Shown here in pieces: positions 1 to 8,760 of a stretch of DNA of 38,388 nt. This DNA is from Mucilaginibacter flavus (lineage in GTDB: Bacteria > Bacteroidota > Bacteroidia > Sphingobacteriales > Sphingobacteriaceae). The stretch lies in assembly GCF_030409315.1 (NCBI RefSeq), contig NZ_JAUFPS010000028.1, forward strand, positions 482,184 through 520,571. The letters are read 5' to 3'. Numbering within the stretch: position 1 is the first letter of the stretch; each line of letters begins with the position of its first letter. A model generated the notes under the pieces. It searched no databases. It was not told the origin of the DNA and saw only the letters and a list, made by a program, of their open reading frames with translations. A program made the translations under genes and the position numbers.

Positions 1-16
1 ATTTTTAAATAGCTTC

Positions 17-661
17 TTAGTGCATATTGATATACGTTACTGCCGTATCATGCGCTTTATGTACTACCACGCCTACGCATTTACCACTTGCGGCGCTTAT
101 CTCAAATGAGATACCTTTATCCAAATCGGTATACACCTCAACTTCGCCGGCTTTACTATTATAGCTCGACGTAGACTTTAAAGTATAAGTCTTCTTTATC
201 GCATCCAATGTTGAACCTACGCCAACACCGTCGGCAGTTTTAAACCATGGCGATGTTACCAGTATTTTTTGAATATGGCTGATGGCTTCATCTTTACCAC
301 CCATATTATGGCGGGCAAAGATACTGGTACGATAACCGCTGGCATCGTGCCTGGCAAACCAAACCATCAGCGAACTACCCATGGCCGCGTCTGAGCTATC
401 GGGCTTGCCCAATATTTTAATACTATTTTGCACATCGTCATCAATCATAATATGACCAATACCTTTGCCAGGGGTAATCAACTGATTGGCGGGTACCGGT
501 TTGGTGGTTGCAGTATCCGGGGCGATGAGCTTATTGGCTTCCGAATCCCGCACAACAGCGCTCGCGGGTAATGAGGTATCGGCCGTGGTTTCTTTTGAGG
601 TTGATGAATTACAGGCAAATAAGCCCGCGATCAATAATATTAAAACACTATTCTTTATCAT
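17..661 (-). CDS. putative lipoprotein, unknown function
   Basis: 214 aa. The N-terminus has a short basic start, a hydrophobic stretch and a lipobox ending LFAC at about residue 17, so it should be a lipid-anchored envelope protein. A Thr/Ser/Ala-rich linker (about residues 18-65) leads to a globular part with GIGHIMIDDD near residue 68 and a mixed alpha/beta pattern. I do not recognise the family and assign no function. It is divergent from the helicase at 750, and the roughly 90 bp between them must hold both promoters. The start is the only Met upstream of the signal peptide. The stop falls 16 bases from the window edge, so the gene is complete. Confidence 0.8.
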   Translation of the reverse strand: MIKNSVLILLIAGLFACNSSTSKETTADTSLPASAVVRDSEANKLIAPDTATTKPVPANQLITPGKGIGHIMIDDDVQNSIKILGKPDSSDAAMGSSLMVWFARHDASGYRTSIFARHNMGGKDEAISHIQKILVTSPWFKTADGVGVGSTLDAIKKTYTLKSTSSYNSKAGEVEVYTDLDKGISFEISAASGKCVGVVVHKAHDTAVTYINMH

Positions 662-749
662 ACATTAGCTAACAGTAATTATCCCCATTTTGTTGGTCCG
701 GTAATATAACATGTGGCTAACTAAACGTAATTCTTTTTGTTATTGAGGC

Positions 750-3419
750 ATGACAGATAAAGGGCCACAGGTAATACAACAATGGTACAGGCAAAAAAAC
801 TGGCAGCAGTTTCCGTTTCAAAAAGAGATGGAAAATACTTACCTGGCCGGATACTCGGGTCTGCTTAACGCGCCTACAGGCAGCGGAAAAACCTATGCCT
901 TGTTTTTGCCTTTTTTAGCCGGTTTTATTAACCAACACCCAGATACTTATACCACCCAACAAAACAACGGACTGTTAATGTTGTGGATAACTCCGCTACG
1001 CGCCCTTACCAACGATATCCGCAAAGCCATGCAGGAGGCCTGTGACGAAATGGGCCTACCCTGGCGCATAGCCACTCGCACCGGCGATACATCTGCCGCC
1101 GAAAAAGCCGCCCTCAAAAGAAAACTGCCCGAAGTACTCCTTACCACCCCCGAAAGCCTGCACCTGATGCTGGCCCAAAAAGAATATCCCAAACTATTCA
1201 ACAACCTGCAGGTAGTGGTAATTGACGAATGGCACGAGTTGTTAGGAACCAAGCGGGGCGTACAGGTAGAGTTGGGACTATCGCGGTTAAAGGCACTTGC
1301 GGCAGTGGGCAGTTCCCAGTTAGCAGTAGGCAGTGGGCGGTTGGCAGATGGCAGTGGGCAGCATATATCTGATAAAGCGATGTTACCAACAGATGTAAAG
1401 CAAATAAACAAAAAAGGTAATACCCGATCAGAAACTGAAAACTGCCAACTGAAAATCTGGGGCATCAGCGCAACCATTGGTAACCTGGAGCAGGCGGCGG
1501 AAGTTTTGTTGGGTAATGATTTCCCCCCGGAGCATATTAAAATGGTGAGGGCCAATCTGGAGAAAAAATTGGAGATCAAATCCATCATTCCCGATAACGT
1601 AGAAAACTACTCCTGGGCAGGGCATATCGGGTTAAAACTGCTACCCAAAGTGATGGAGATTGTGGCAAAAAGCAAAACCACGCTGATATTTACCAATACC
1701 CGCTCTCAGTCTGAAATCTGGTACCATGCTATATTGGATAACTATCCAGAGTATGCCGGTATTATGGCCATGCACCATGGCTCTTTGGACAACGAACTGC
1801 GCAACTGGGTTGAACAAGCACTGCATGCTGAAGCACTTAAACTGGTGGTTTGTACGTCAAGCCTCGATCTCGGGGTAGATTTTCGTCCGGTTGATTGCGT
1901 GATCCAGGTGGGCAGCCCTAAGGGGGTAGCCCGTTTTATGCAGCGGGCCGGCCGCAGCGGCCATCACCCGGGCGCGGTATCCCGAGCATATTTTGTACCC
2001 ACTCACTCATTAGAATTGTTAGAAGGTGCAGCCCTTAAGGAAGCCATAAAACGCGGCATTTTTGAAAGCCGCGACCCAATGCTACTTACTATGGATGTGC
2101 TGATTCAGTACATGGTTACCCTGGCCGTATCAGACGGTTTCAGGGCCGATGAATTGTTTAAAGAAGTACGCGGCACTTATGCCTTTGCCGATATTACCTC
2201 AAAGGAGTTTGGCGAACTACTGGAGTTTATAACCACAGGTGGCAAAACGCTGGCACAATATGACGAGTTTTTAAAGGTAGAGGTGGAGAATGGCCTTTAC
2301 AAAGTAAACAGCCGCCGGGTGGCCATGCGTCACCGCCTTAGCATAGGCACCATAACCAGCGAACTAAGCATCCGGGTAAAATGGCTTAGCGGCGGCAGCC
2401 TGGGCACTATCGAAGAATCCTTTGTATCCAAACTAAAACCGGGCAATACATTTTGGTTTGCCGGCCGCAGCCTCGAATTTATCAGGGTAAAAGAGATGAC
2501 GGCTTTTGTAAAAAAATCAAATTCAACCAAGGGCTTAATCCCCAGTTGGAATGGCGGGCGGATGCCTTTATCATCACAACTGGCCGCTGTATTTAGGGAT
2601 AAGCTGGACGAGGTAGCACACGGTATTGAAAAAGATATCGAAGTTATAGCGCTTAAACCTTTGTTTAAATTACAGCAGGAGTTATCCCATTTGCCACAGA
2701 GCCACGAGTTTTTAATTGAGTCGTTTAAATCCAAACAGGGGCATCATTTGTTATTTTACCCTTTTGAGGGGAGGTTGGTGCACGAGGGGATGGCATCTTT
2801 ATTGGCTTTCCGTATCAGTAAGATCAGGAATGCCAGTTTTTCTATCGCCATGAACGATTATGGTTTTGAACTGCTTACGGATGAAGACGTACCGATAGAA
2901 GATGTTTTGGAGAATACCGGTTTCTTTTCGTTAGATAACCTGATTGATGATATCCAGCACAGTTTAAACGCCAACGAAATGGCCCGCAGGCGTTTCAGGG
3001 ATATCGCCCACATTGGGGGGTTGGTATTTACCGGCTACCCCGGCGCGCAGGTAAAAAACAAACACCTGCAAGCCTCAACTTCGTTGCTGTTTGAAGTATT
3101 TACCGAGTATGAGCCGGATAACCTGCTGGTACGCCAGGCCTATAACGAAGCGCTGGCTTTCCAGTTAGAGGAATTTAGGTTAAGGTCGGCTTTGCAACGC
3201 ATCCAAACGCAAACCATCATTCTTAAAAATATTGAACGGCCAACACCTTTTGCTTTCCCGATAATGGTAGATAGCCTTGGTCGTGAAAAACTTACCACCG
3301 AAACTATGGAAGAACGCATTGCCAAAATGGCCCGTAGCTACGGTGCCGAAGGTACATGGGATGCTGCCGACAACAAAAAAAACCGCCGACCGGGGATTAG
3401 CCGAAAGAAAGGGTTTTAA
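750..3419 (+). CDS. ligase-associated Lhr-type DEXH-box helicase
   Basis: 889 aa superfamily 2 DNA helicase of the Lhr family. Visible motifs are motif I APTGSGKT (about residue 41), the DEWHELLG box (about 160, DEXH form), the GISATIGN motif III (about 238) and motif VI in RAGRSGHHPG (about 398), followed by the long Lhr C-terminal region. In many bacteria this helicase sits with an ATP-dependent DNA ligase and an exonuclease and acts in DNA repair; those partners are not in the window. Between VELGLSRLKAL and LKIWGISATIGN, where the family normally has a very short link, this protein has about 50 extra low-complexity residues encoded by a repeat (see 1301-1453). The reading frame is kept. 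Length and motifs otherwise fit a complete protein. Confidence 0.93.
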   Translation: MTDKGPQVIQQWYRQKNWQQFPFQKEMENTYLAGYSGLLNAPTGSGKTYALFLPFLAGFINQHPDTYTTQQNNGLLMLWITPLRALTNDIRKAMQEACDEMGLPWRIATRTGDTSAAEKAALKRKLPEVLLTTPESLHLMLAQKEYPKLFNNLQVVVIDEWHELLGTKRGVQVELGLSRLKALAAVGSSQLAVGSGRLADGSGQHISDKAMLPTDVKQINKKGNTRSETENCQLKIWGISATIGNLEQAAEVLLGNDFPPEHIKMVRANLEKKLEIKSIIPDNVENYSWAGHIGLKLLPKVMEIVAKSKTTLIFTNTRSQSEIWYHAILDNYPEYAGIMAMHHGSLDNELRNWVEQALHAEALKLVVCTSSLDLGVDFRPVDCVIQVGSPKGVARFMQRAGRSGHHPGAVSRAYFVPTHSLELLEGAALKEAIKRGIFESRDPMLLTMDVLIQYMVTLAVSDGFRADELFKEVRGTYAFADITSKEFGELLEFITTGGKTLAQYDEFLKVEVENGLYKVNSRRVAMRHRLSIGTITSELSIRVKWLSGGSLGTIEESFVSKLKPGNTFWFAGRSLEFIRVKEMTAFVKKSNSTKGLIPSWNGGRMPLSSQLAAVFRDKLDEVAHGIEKDIEVIALKPLFKLQQELSHLPQSHEFLIESFKSKQGHHLLFYPFEGRLVHEGMASLLAFRISKIRNASFSIAMNDYGFELLTDEDVPIEDVLENTGFFSLDNLIDDIQHSLNANEMARRRFRDIAHIGGLVFTGYPGAQVKNKHLQASTSLLFEVFTEYEPDNLLVRQAYNEALAFQLEEFRLRSALQRIQTQTIILKNIERPTPFAFPIMVDSLGREKLTTETMEERIAKMARSYGAEGTWDAADNKKNRRPGISRKKGF
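1301..1453 (+). repeat. GGCAGT-rich repeat inserted in frame in the helicase gene
   Basis: The left part is built of degenerate copies of GGCAGTGGGCAG (1301-1361). The right end, CTGAAAACTGCCAACTG (1435-1451), is close to the reverse complement of that unit, so the block has inverted ends like a small REP/MITE-like element. Similar CAGTTGGCAGT-type repeats are, from memory, common between genes in Bacteroidota; here the block lies inside a coding region. It encodes a Gly/Ser/Ala-rich linker (about residues 184-234) directly before motif III of the helicase and adds no stop codon. Confidence 0.65.
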
Positions 3420-3484
3420 GGAATATCAATAGACTTTGACGAATCTTACTCAGCAGACCGTTTTCAAAAAAGGTAAAATAAAGC

Positions 3485-3515
3485 TTGTTTATTAAAAAAT
3501 AATCTATTTACTTTG
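3485..3515 (+). promoter_or_regulatory. threonine operon promoter (Bacteroidota type)
   Basis: TTG at 3485-3487 is followed after 20 nt by TTACTTTG at 3508-3515. This fits the Bacteroidota consensus TTG-N19/21-TAnnTTTG with one mismatch. It lies 15 nt upstream of the thr leader peptide start, which gives a sensible transcript beginning just before the leader ORF. Confidence 0.6.
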
Positions 3516-3529
3516 TCGACATTATAAGT

Positions 3530-3595
3530 ATGACAACTAACAACACCATTATTACCACAATTATTACCACCGGTATAAACCCTGGAGGAAGATAA
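3530..3595 (+). CDS. threonine operon leader peptide (thrL-like)
   Basis: A 21-codon ORF starts with ATG and ends with TAA. Seven codons are Thr and five are Ile, clustered in the first 16 codons (pattern TT-NN-T-II-TT-II-TT-G-I). Thr and Ile are the end products of the pathway fed by the genes downstream, and the E. coli thrL peptide has the same Thr/Ile character. The ORF ends inside the antiterminator arm of the following attenuator, so ribosome position on it can decide the RNA fold. It is too short for a normal ORF call. The role is inferred from composition and position, which agree very well. Confidence 0.85.
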   Translation: MTTNNTIITTIITTGINPGGR

Positions 3596-3664
3596 TCGTA
3601 TGGTGTAAAAACATAAAAAGAAACCAAATGAAAGCCTTCCTCCACAACGGGGAAGGCTTTTTTA
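3583..3664 (+). promoter_or_regulatory. thr operon transcription attenuator (antiterminator and terminator)
   Basis: Terminator: AAAGCCTTCC (3631-3640) pairs with GGAAGGCTTT (3651-3660) over a 10-nt loop, followed by more T. Antiterminator: TGGAGGAAG (3583-3591) is fully complementary to CTTCCTCCA (3636-3644), which overlaps the 5' arm of the terminator, so the two folds exclude each other. The 5' antiterminator arm is the last codons of the leader ORF. A ribosome stalled on the Thr/Ile codons leaves it free and allows read-through into thrA. A ribosome reaching the stop covers it and the terminator forms. Confidence 0.88.
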
Positions 3665-3690
3665 TTATTTATATTGCTTAAAAACAAACA

Positions 3691-6144
3691 ATGAAAGTTT
3701 TAAAATTCGGCGGCACATCCGTAGGTTCCGCCGCAAGTATCCAAACGCTTTTAACCATATTAAAAGACGAAGTAAAAAATGAAACCGCCAAACCGGTAGT
3801 TGTATTATCGGCAATGGGCGGGGTAACCAATCTGCTGGCTTCCATGGCCGAAGATGCTGCCAATGGTAAAGAATTTACTGCCCAACTGGCCGAGCTGGAA
3901 AAACGCCACTTTGATGTGGTAAAAACCCTGCTTGATGTGCAAAACCAAAATCCGGCTTTTACCCGTTTAAAAATCCATTTTAACCAGTTAGAGGAATTGT
4001 TGCAAGGCGTGCTAACCCTGCGCGAACTTACCCCCAAAACCCGCGACCAGGTACTGAGCTTTGGTGAACGCTGCTCAACCATTATGGTAAGCAAAATTGC
4101 CGCCCAGCATTTTAAAGAAGTATTATACGTTGATGCTGCAGACGTTATTAAAACCGACAGCGCTTTTGGCAACGCCAAGGTAAACACCGAGCTTACCGAG
4201 TTACTGATTAAAACTTTACAGCAAGAGAATAAAGACAAAATATTATTTGTTACCGGCTTTATTGCAGGTAACGATGCCGGCCAAACCACTACTTTAGGTC
4301 GTGGAGGATCGGATTATACAGCGGCCATATTTGGTGCAGCGCTTAACGCCAAAGAAGTTCAGATATGGACGGATGTTAATGGTATGATGACTGCCGACCC
4401 ACGGATGGTAAAAAAAGCATTCTCGTTAACCGAGCTTACTTATACCGAGGCGATGGAGCTATCGTACTTTGGGGCCAAGGTGATCTATCCGCCAACCATG
4501 ATCCCGGCATTTTTAAAGAAAATCCCTATCGTAATCAAAAACACCTTCGAGCCGGAGTTTGAAGGAACCGTGATCCGTCATGATTGTAAAGCTTCAACAT
4601 TGCCTATCAAAGGGATCTCGTCAATCAACAATATCAGCATCCTTAATTTAGAGGGTAGCGGCATGGTTGGTAAATCCGGCTTTAGCGGCAGGTTGTTCTC
4701 GCTGCTGGCCAGGGAGCAAATCAACATCATCCTGATTACGCAATCATCATCAGAGCATAGCATTACTTTCGCTGTATCTCCACAAGATACCGAGCGTGCC
4801 AAACAGGTTATTGAGCAGGAGTTTGAGCTGGAACTTTTAGCCAAAAAGTTAGAGCACCTCACCATCGAGAAAAACCTGGCCATATTAGCTGTAGTTGGCG
4901 AAAATATGAAACAAACGCCGGGCATGTCGGGCAAGTTATTCCATGCTTTAGGTCGTAACGGTGTAAACGTAAGGGCTATCGCGCAGGGATCGTCGGAATA
5001 TAATATCTCGGTGATCATTTCGGCACAGGATCTTTCAAAAGCATTGAACGCCGTGCATGATGCCTTCTTTGTTCAGCTTACCAAAACATTGCATGCGTTT
5101 TGCTTAGGCACCGGTAACATTGGCAAAACCCTGTTTGCCCAGCTTAACGCCCATAGCGACTACTTGAAAGAGCATAACGGCATCCAGGTGAAAGTTGCCG
5201 GTATCAGCAATACCCGCAAAATGACTTTTAACAGCGATGGCATTTCTTTAGATACCTGGCAGGAAGATATCGAAGCCTCACCATATACTGCCGATTTAAA
5301 AGAGTTCATCGCCAAAATGAAAGACATGAACTTGCCTAACTGCGTATTTATTGACAACACTGCCAGCCCAAAACCTATTGAGTTTTATGAGGATGTGTTT
5401 AAAGCCAATATCTCGGTTATCACCTGTAATAAAATAGGCAACTCGGGCAGTTACAAACAGTACCGTACTTTTAAAGATACCGCCCGTCGCCACGGAGTTG
5501 ATTTCTTTTACGAAACCAACGTAGGTGCTGGCTTGCCGATCATCAACACCTTAAAAAACCTGATGAACAGTGGCGATAGGGTGCAGCGCATTGAGGCTAT
5601 TCTATCGGGCACTATATCTTTTATCTTCAATAATTTTAAAGGTGATGCCAATTTTCACGATGTGGTAAAAGAGGCCCAGGAAAAAGGCTACACCGAACCA
5701 GATCCGCGTGATGATTTGAGCGGTAAGGATTTTATGCGCAAAATGCTCATCCTTGCCCGCGATGCAGGTTACGCTATGGAAGAAGCCGACGTAGAAATAC
5801 AAAGCGTACTGCCCCAAGCCAGCCTGGAAGCAAAATCTGTTGAAGATTTTTACGCCACCCTTAAAACCGAAGACGCCCATTTTGCCAAACTGAAAGACCA
5901 GGCTGAAAAAGACGGTAAAGTACTCCGTTACATAGGCAAATTAGAAGATGGTAAAGTAACCATCACCCTGCAAATGGTTGATGAAAACCATCCGTTCTAC
6001 ATGTTATCAGGCAGTGATAACATTATATCTTTCACCACCGACAGGTACAAAGAACGCCCATTGGTAGTAAAAGGCCCTGGTGCCGGTGCCGAGGTTACTG
6101 CAGCAGGTGTGTTTGCAGACCTTATAAACTTAGGTGCTAATTAA
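3691..6144 (+). CDS. thrA: bifunctional aspartokinase / homoserine dehydrogenase
   Basis: 817 aa fusion enzyme. It phosphorylates aspartate (first step of the Thr/Met/Lys family) and reduces aspartate semialdehyde to homoserine with NAD(P)H. The aspartokinase domain has KFGGTSVG (residues 5-12) and TTLGRGGSDYTAA. Two ACT-like regulatory segments follow (around ILNLEGSGM and LAVVGENM), usually the site of threonine feedback. The homoserine dehydrogenase starts near residue 468 with the Rossmann motif CLGTGNIGKT, then GAGLPIINTL, SGTISFIFNNF and EPDPRDDLSGKD. Length is typical of the ThrA/MetL fusion. It is the first structural gene after the attenuator and is followed by thrB and thrC, so it is called thrA rather than metL. 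Confidence 0.97.
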   Translation: MKVLKFGGTSVGSAASIQTLLTILKDEVKNETAKPVVVLSAMGGVTNLLASMAEDAANGKEFTAQLAELEKRHFDVVKTLLDVQNQNPAFTRLKIHFNQLEELLQGVLTLRELTPKTRDQVLSFGERCSTIMVSKIAAQHFKEVLYVDAADVIKTDSAFGNAKVNTELTELLIKTLQQENKDKILFVTGFIAGNDAGQTTTLGRGGSDYTAAIFGAALNAKEVQIWTDVNGMMTADPRMVKKAFSLTELTYTEAMELSYFGAKVIYPPTMIPAFLKKIPIVIKNTFEPEFEGTVIRHDCKASTLPIKGISSINNISILNLEGSGMVGKSGFSGRLFSLLAREQINIILITQSSSEHSITFAVSPQDTERAKQVIEQEFELELLAKKLEHLTIEKNLAILAVVGENMKQTPGMSGKLFHALGRNGVNVRAIAQGSSEYNISVIISAQDLSKALNAVHDAFFVQLTKTLHAFCLGTGNIGKTLFAQLNAHSDYLKEHNGIQVKVAGISNTRKMTFNSDGISLDTWQEDIEASPYTADLKEFIAKMKDMNLPNCVFIDNTASPKPIEFYEDVFKANISVITCNKIGNSGSYKQYRTFKDTARRHGVDFFYETNVGAGLPIINTLKNLMNSGDRVQRIEAILSGTISFIFNNFKGDANFHDVVKEAQEKGYTEPDPRDDLSGKDFMRKMLILARDAGYAMEEADVEIQSVLPQASLEAKSVEDFYATLKTEDAHFAKLKDQAEKDGKVLRYIGKLEDGKVTITLQMVDENHPFYMLSGSDNIISFTTDRYKERPLVVKGPGAGAEVTAAGVFADLINLGAN

Positions 6145-6155
6145 TTGATAACATG

Positions 6156-6218
6156 CCCTTCTGTTAAAGAAGGGTTTATATAAGGACTATAACTTACGGA
6201 ACCGAATTTTCGGCTCCG
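6156..6218 (+). promoter_or_regulatory. two hairpins in the thrA-thrB gap
   Basis: CCCTTC (6156-6161) pairs with GAAGGG (6169-6174). CGGAACCGAA (6197-6206) pairs, with one mismatch, with TTCGGCTCCG (6209-6218), ending 10 nt before the thrB start. The first is followed by only three T, so termination is doubtful. mRNA stabilisation or control of thrB translation is possible. No function is assigned. Confidence 0.4.
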
Positions 6219-6228
6219 AACCAAACAA

Positions 6229-7161
6229 ATGGAAAAAGAAATACATGTTTTTGCCCCGGCTACTGTAGCCAATGTGGTATGCGGGTTCGACGTGCTGGGT
6301 TTCGCGGTTAACGCGCCGGGCGACGAGGTAATTATGCGTGTTACCGATAAACCGGGCATCACCATCAGCAAAATTACCGGCGATGATGGCCGCTTGCCAA
6401 TGGACCCAGCTAAAAATACAGTGAGCGTGAGCGTTCAGCATTATTTGCAAAGCGTAGGGCGTATCGATATTGGTTTGGATATTGAGCTGCACAAAAAAAT
6501 GCCGATTGGCAGCGGGCTGGGGTCAAGTTCGGCCAGTACGGTTGCAGGTTTGTTTGCCATCAAAACCCTTTTGGGCGATGAAAGCGACGCAGCTAAATTG
6601 TTGCCTTTTGCCATGAAAGGCGAAGAAATGGCTTGCGGTCACGGTCATGCTGATAACGTAGCACCTGCCTTGTTAGGTGGTTTTGTGCTCATCCGTAGTT
6701 ACGAGCCTTTAGATGTGGTACGTTTGCCACATCCGGCGGGCTTATGGTGCGCTATCGTATTTCCCGATGTTGATGTACCAACCAGGGAGGCACGTCAGAT
6801 CATCCGCAAAAACATCCAGATGAAGGATGCCGTAACCCAGTGGGGTAATATTGCTGGCCTGGTAAGCGGTTTGTTTATGAATGATATTGACCTGATTGGC
6901 CGCAGTATGAAAGATGTACTGGTTGAGCCTGTACGCTCCATGCTGATCCCTGATTTTTACAAAATGCGCGAAATGGCAATGGAATTAGGCGCGGTAAGCT
7001 TCGGCATTTCCGGCTCTGGTCCGTCTGTTTTTGCGTTTACTAAAGATGAGGAAACCGCCAACCGCATCACTCAAAAATTGCAACAACACTTAACCGGCTT
7101 AAAGATAGGTTCCAATGGTTACGTATCAACTATAAATGACGCGGGACCAAGAGTTCTGTAA
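6229..7161 (+). CDS. thrB: homoserine kinase
   Basis: 310 aa GHMP-family kinase that phosphorylates homoserine to O-phosphohomoserine, the substrate of threonine synthase. The ATP-binding GHMP motif PIGSGLGSSSAS is near residue 89, and the C-terminal motif GISGSGPSVFAF is near residue 262. Length matches the family. The gene lies 84 bp after thrA and 176 bp before thrC on the same strand, the standard thrABC order. ATG at 6229 sits directly before the conserved start IHVFAPATVANV. A cytosolic enzyme. Confidence 0.96.
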   Translation: MEKEIHVFAPATVANVVCGFDVLGFAVNAPGDEVIMRVTDKPGITISKITGDDGRLPMDPAKNTVSVSVQHYLQSVGRIDIGLDIELHKKMPIGSGLGSSSASTVAGLFAIKTLLGDESDAAKLLPFAMKGEEMACGHGHADNVAPALLGGFVLIRSYEPLDVVRLPHPAGLWCAIVFPDVDVPTREARQIIRKNIQMKDAVTQWGNIAGLVSGLFMNDIDLIGRSMKDVLVEPVRSMLIPDFYKMREMAMELGAVSFGISGSGPSVFAFTKDEETANRITQKLQQHLTGLKIGSNGYVSTINDAGPRVL

Positions 7162-7197
7162 AGTCAAAATTAAAAATTCAAAAGTCAAAAATCCACG

Positions 7198-7291
7198 CGT
7201 CATTGCGAGGTACGAAGCAATCCCAAACTATACAGAGAAACTTGCATGGTTGATCTGCTCATCGGGGATTGCTTCGTACCTCGCAATGACG
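7198..7291 (+). repeat. palindromic REP/MITE-like repeat between thrB and thrC
   Basis: Two perfectly complementary 27-nt arms (7198-7224 and 7265-7291) surround a 40-nt loop. The arm contains ATTGCGAGGTACGAAGCAAT, a sequence type I recall as widespread in bacterial genomes. Short AT-rich direct repeats flank it: AAATTCAAAAGTC-like on the left and CCGAAAT-like units at 7307-7336 on the right. It lies inside the thr operon, so the transcript would carry a very stable hairpin between thrB and thrC. It has no transposase. Confidence 0.8.
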
Positions 7292-7337
7292 GAAAAAATA
7301 AATCCGAAATCGAAATTCCGAAATCCGAAATCAAAAA

Positions 7338-8648
7338 ATGAAACTCTACAGCACCAACAATACCTTATCAGAAGTATCTTTTAAAGACGCGGTTTTTAAC
7401 AGCATGCCGCAGGATAAGGGTTTATATATGCCCATCAGCATTCCGCGTTTAAGTGATGATTTTATCAACAACCTGGATAAGTATACCTTGCCCGAGATTG
7501 CTTTTGAAGTGGCTAAAACCCTTTTGGGCGATGCCATGCCTGTTGATGATTTGAAAGCCTTGATCGACGACGCCATCAACTTCGACGCTCCGGTTGTAAA
7601 GCTGGATGATAACGTACACGTGCTGGAACTTTTCCACGGACCATCGCTTGCATTTAAGGACTTTGGTGCCCGTTTCATGAGCCGGGTAATGAGCTACTTT
7701 TTAGAGGAAGGCGAAAAACAGTTGGATGTATTGGTTGCTACCAGCGGCGATACCGGCGGCGCGGTTGCTTTAGGCTTTTTGGGCGTGCCTAACACCCGCG
7801 TTACTATATTATATCCTAAAGGTAAAGTAAGTGGCGTACAGGAGCAGCAATTAACCACCAACGGCCAAAACATCCGTGCGCTGGAGGTTGATGGCACATT
7901 TGATGATTGCCAGGCATTGGTTAAACAAGCTTTTACTGATCCTGAGCTAAACGATCAGTATCGTCTTACATCGGCAAACTCTATCAACATAGCCCGTTTG
8001 GTGCCACAAACATTTTATTACTTTAATGCCTACGCCCAGTTATTGAGGCAGGGTCTTAAAAAAGTAGTCTTCTCCGTACCCAGCGGTAACTTTGGCAACA
8101 TAGGTGCCGGCTTATTGGCCTGGAAAATGGGCTTACCGGTTGAGAAATTTATAGCGGCTACCAATGCCAATGATACTGTGCCCGAGTTTTTAAAAACCGG
8201 TGTTTATCAACCTAAGCCATCGGTAGCAACTTTATCAAATGCCATGGATGTAGGCAATCCAAGTAACTGGGTACGTATTGCCGATATGTTTAAGGCAGAT
8301 ATGGAAGAATTGAAAAATTTAGTAATTGGTTTTAAATACAATGATGAGGAAACTGTAAAAGCCATCAACTGGGTATTTGATACTTATGGCTATGTGGTTT
8401 GCCCGCATACCGCCATCGCATGGCAGGCCTTAACCGATTATCAGCAAGATCATCCTGCTGTTGATACCGCCGGCGTTTTCTTATCAACCGCCCATCCCTG
8501 CAAATTCCCGGATGTTTTCAGTGCTGAGATAACCGCCAAAATTGATGTGCCAGCCCAGGTAAAAGAACTGGAATCAAAAACCAAACTGGCTATTGCCATC
8601 AGTAAGGATTTTGAAGATTTTAAAGGTTATTTATTGAACGCGAAGTAG
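7338..8648 (+). CDS. thrC: threonine synthase
   Basis: 436 aa PLP enzyme that converts O-phosphohomoserine to threonine, the last step of the pathway. The N-terminus MKLYSTNN is typical of the family. The PLP lysine is in HGPSLAFKDFGARF (about residue 111), followed by SGDTGGAVA and the phosphate-binding stretch SGNFGNIGAG (about 254). Length fits the long (E. coli-type) threonine synthases. It is third in the operon after the palindrome at 7198-7291. No clear Shine-Dalgarno precedes ATG 7338, only AT-rich CCGAAAT repeats. Confidence 0.96.
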   Translation: MKLYSTNNTLSEVSFKDAVFNSMPQDKGLYMPISIPRLSDDFINNLDKYTLPEIAFEVAKTLLGDAMPVDDLKALIDDAINFDAPVVKLDDNVHVLELFHGPSLAFKDFGARFMSRVMSYFLEEGEKQLDVLVATSGDTGGAVALGFLGVPNTRVTILYPKGKVSGVQEQQLTTNGQNIRALEVDGTFDDCQALVKQAFTDPELNDQYRLTSANSINIARLVPQTFYYFNAYAQLLRQGLKKVVFSVPSGNFGNIGAGLLAWKMGLPVEKFIAATNANDTVPEFLKTGVYQPKPSVATLSNAMDVGNPSNWVRIADMFKADMEELKNLVIGFKYNDEETVKAINWVFDTYGYVVCPHTAIAWQALTDYQQDHPAVDTAGVFLSTAHPCKFPDVFSAEITAKIDVPAQVKELESKTKLAIAISKDFEDFKGYLLNAK

Positions 8649-8681
8649 ACCTTCAGGCCCTACACCTATCTATAATATCCC

Positions 8682-8720
8682 AGACTTACGAAGTTTTTAA
8701 AACTTTGTAAGTCTTTCGTC
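8682..8720 (+). terminator. terminator after thrC, possibly bidirectional
   Basis: AGACTTAC (8682-8689) pairs with GTAAGTCT (8707-8714), and AAGTTTT pairs inside with AAAACTT. A short TTTC tail follows. It lies between the convergent ends of thrC and the oxidoreductase gene, so it may serve both strands. Confidence 0.7.
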
Positions 8721-8760
8721 GCTTTGCCTCGCCCTCTAAAAAACGGTGGATTTTCCCGCT

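Noticed and set aside
1277..1284. GGACTATC in the helicase as another operator copy
   Set aside because: Only 8 bases match, it lies inside a coding region far from the element, and the rest of the 19-nt motif is absent.
947..1588. 213-aa minus-strand ORF
   Set aside because: It lies fully inside the helicase gene with Ser/Cys/Pro-rich shadow composition.
7198..7291. CRISPR-like repeat pair
   Set aside because: There is only one inverted pair, with no direct repeats, spacers or cas genes anywhere in the window.
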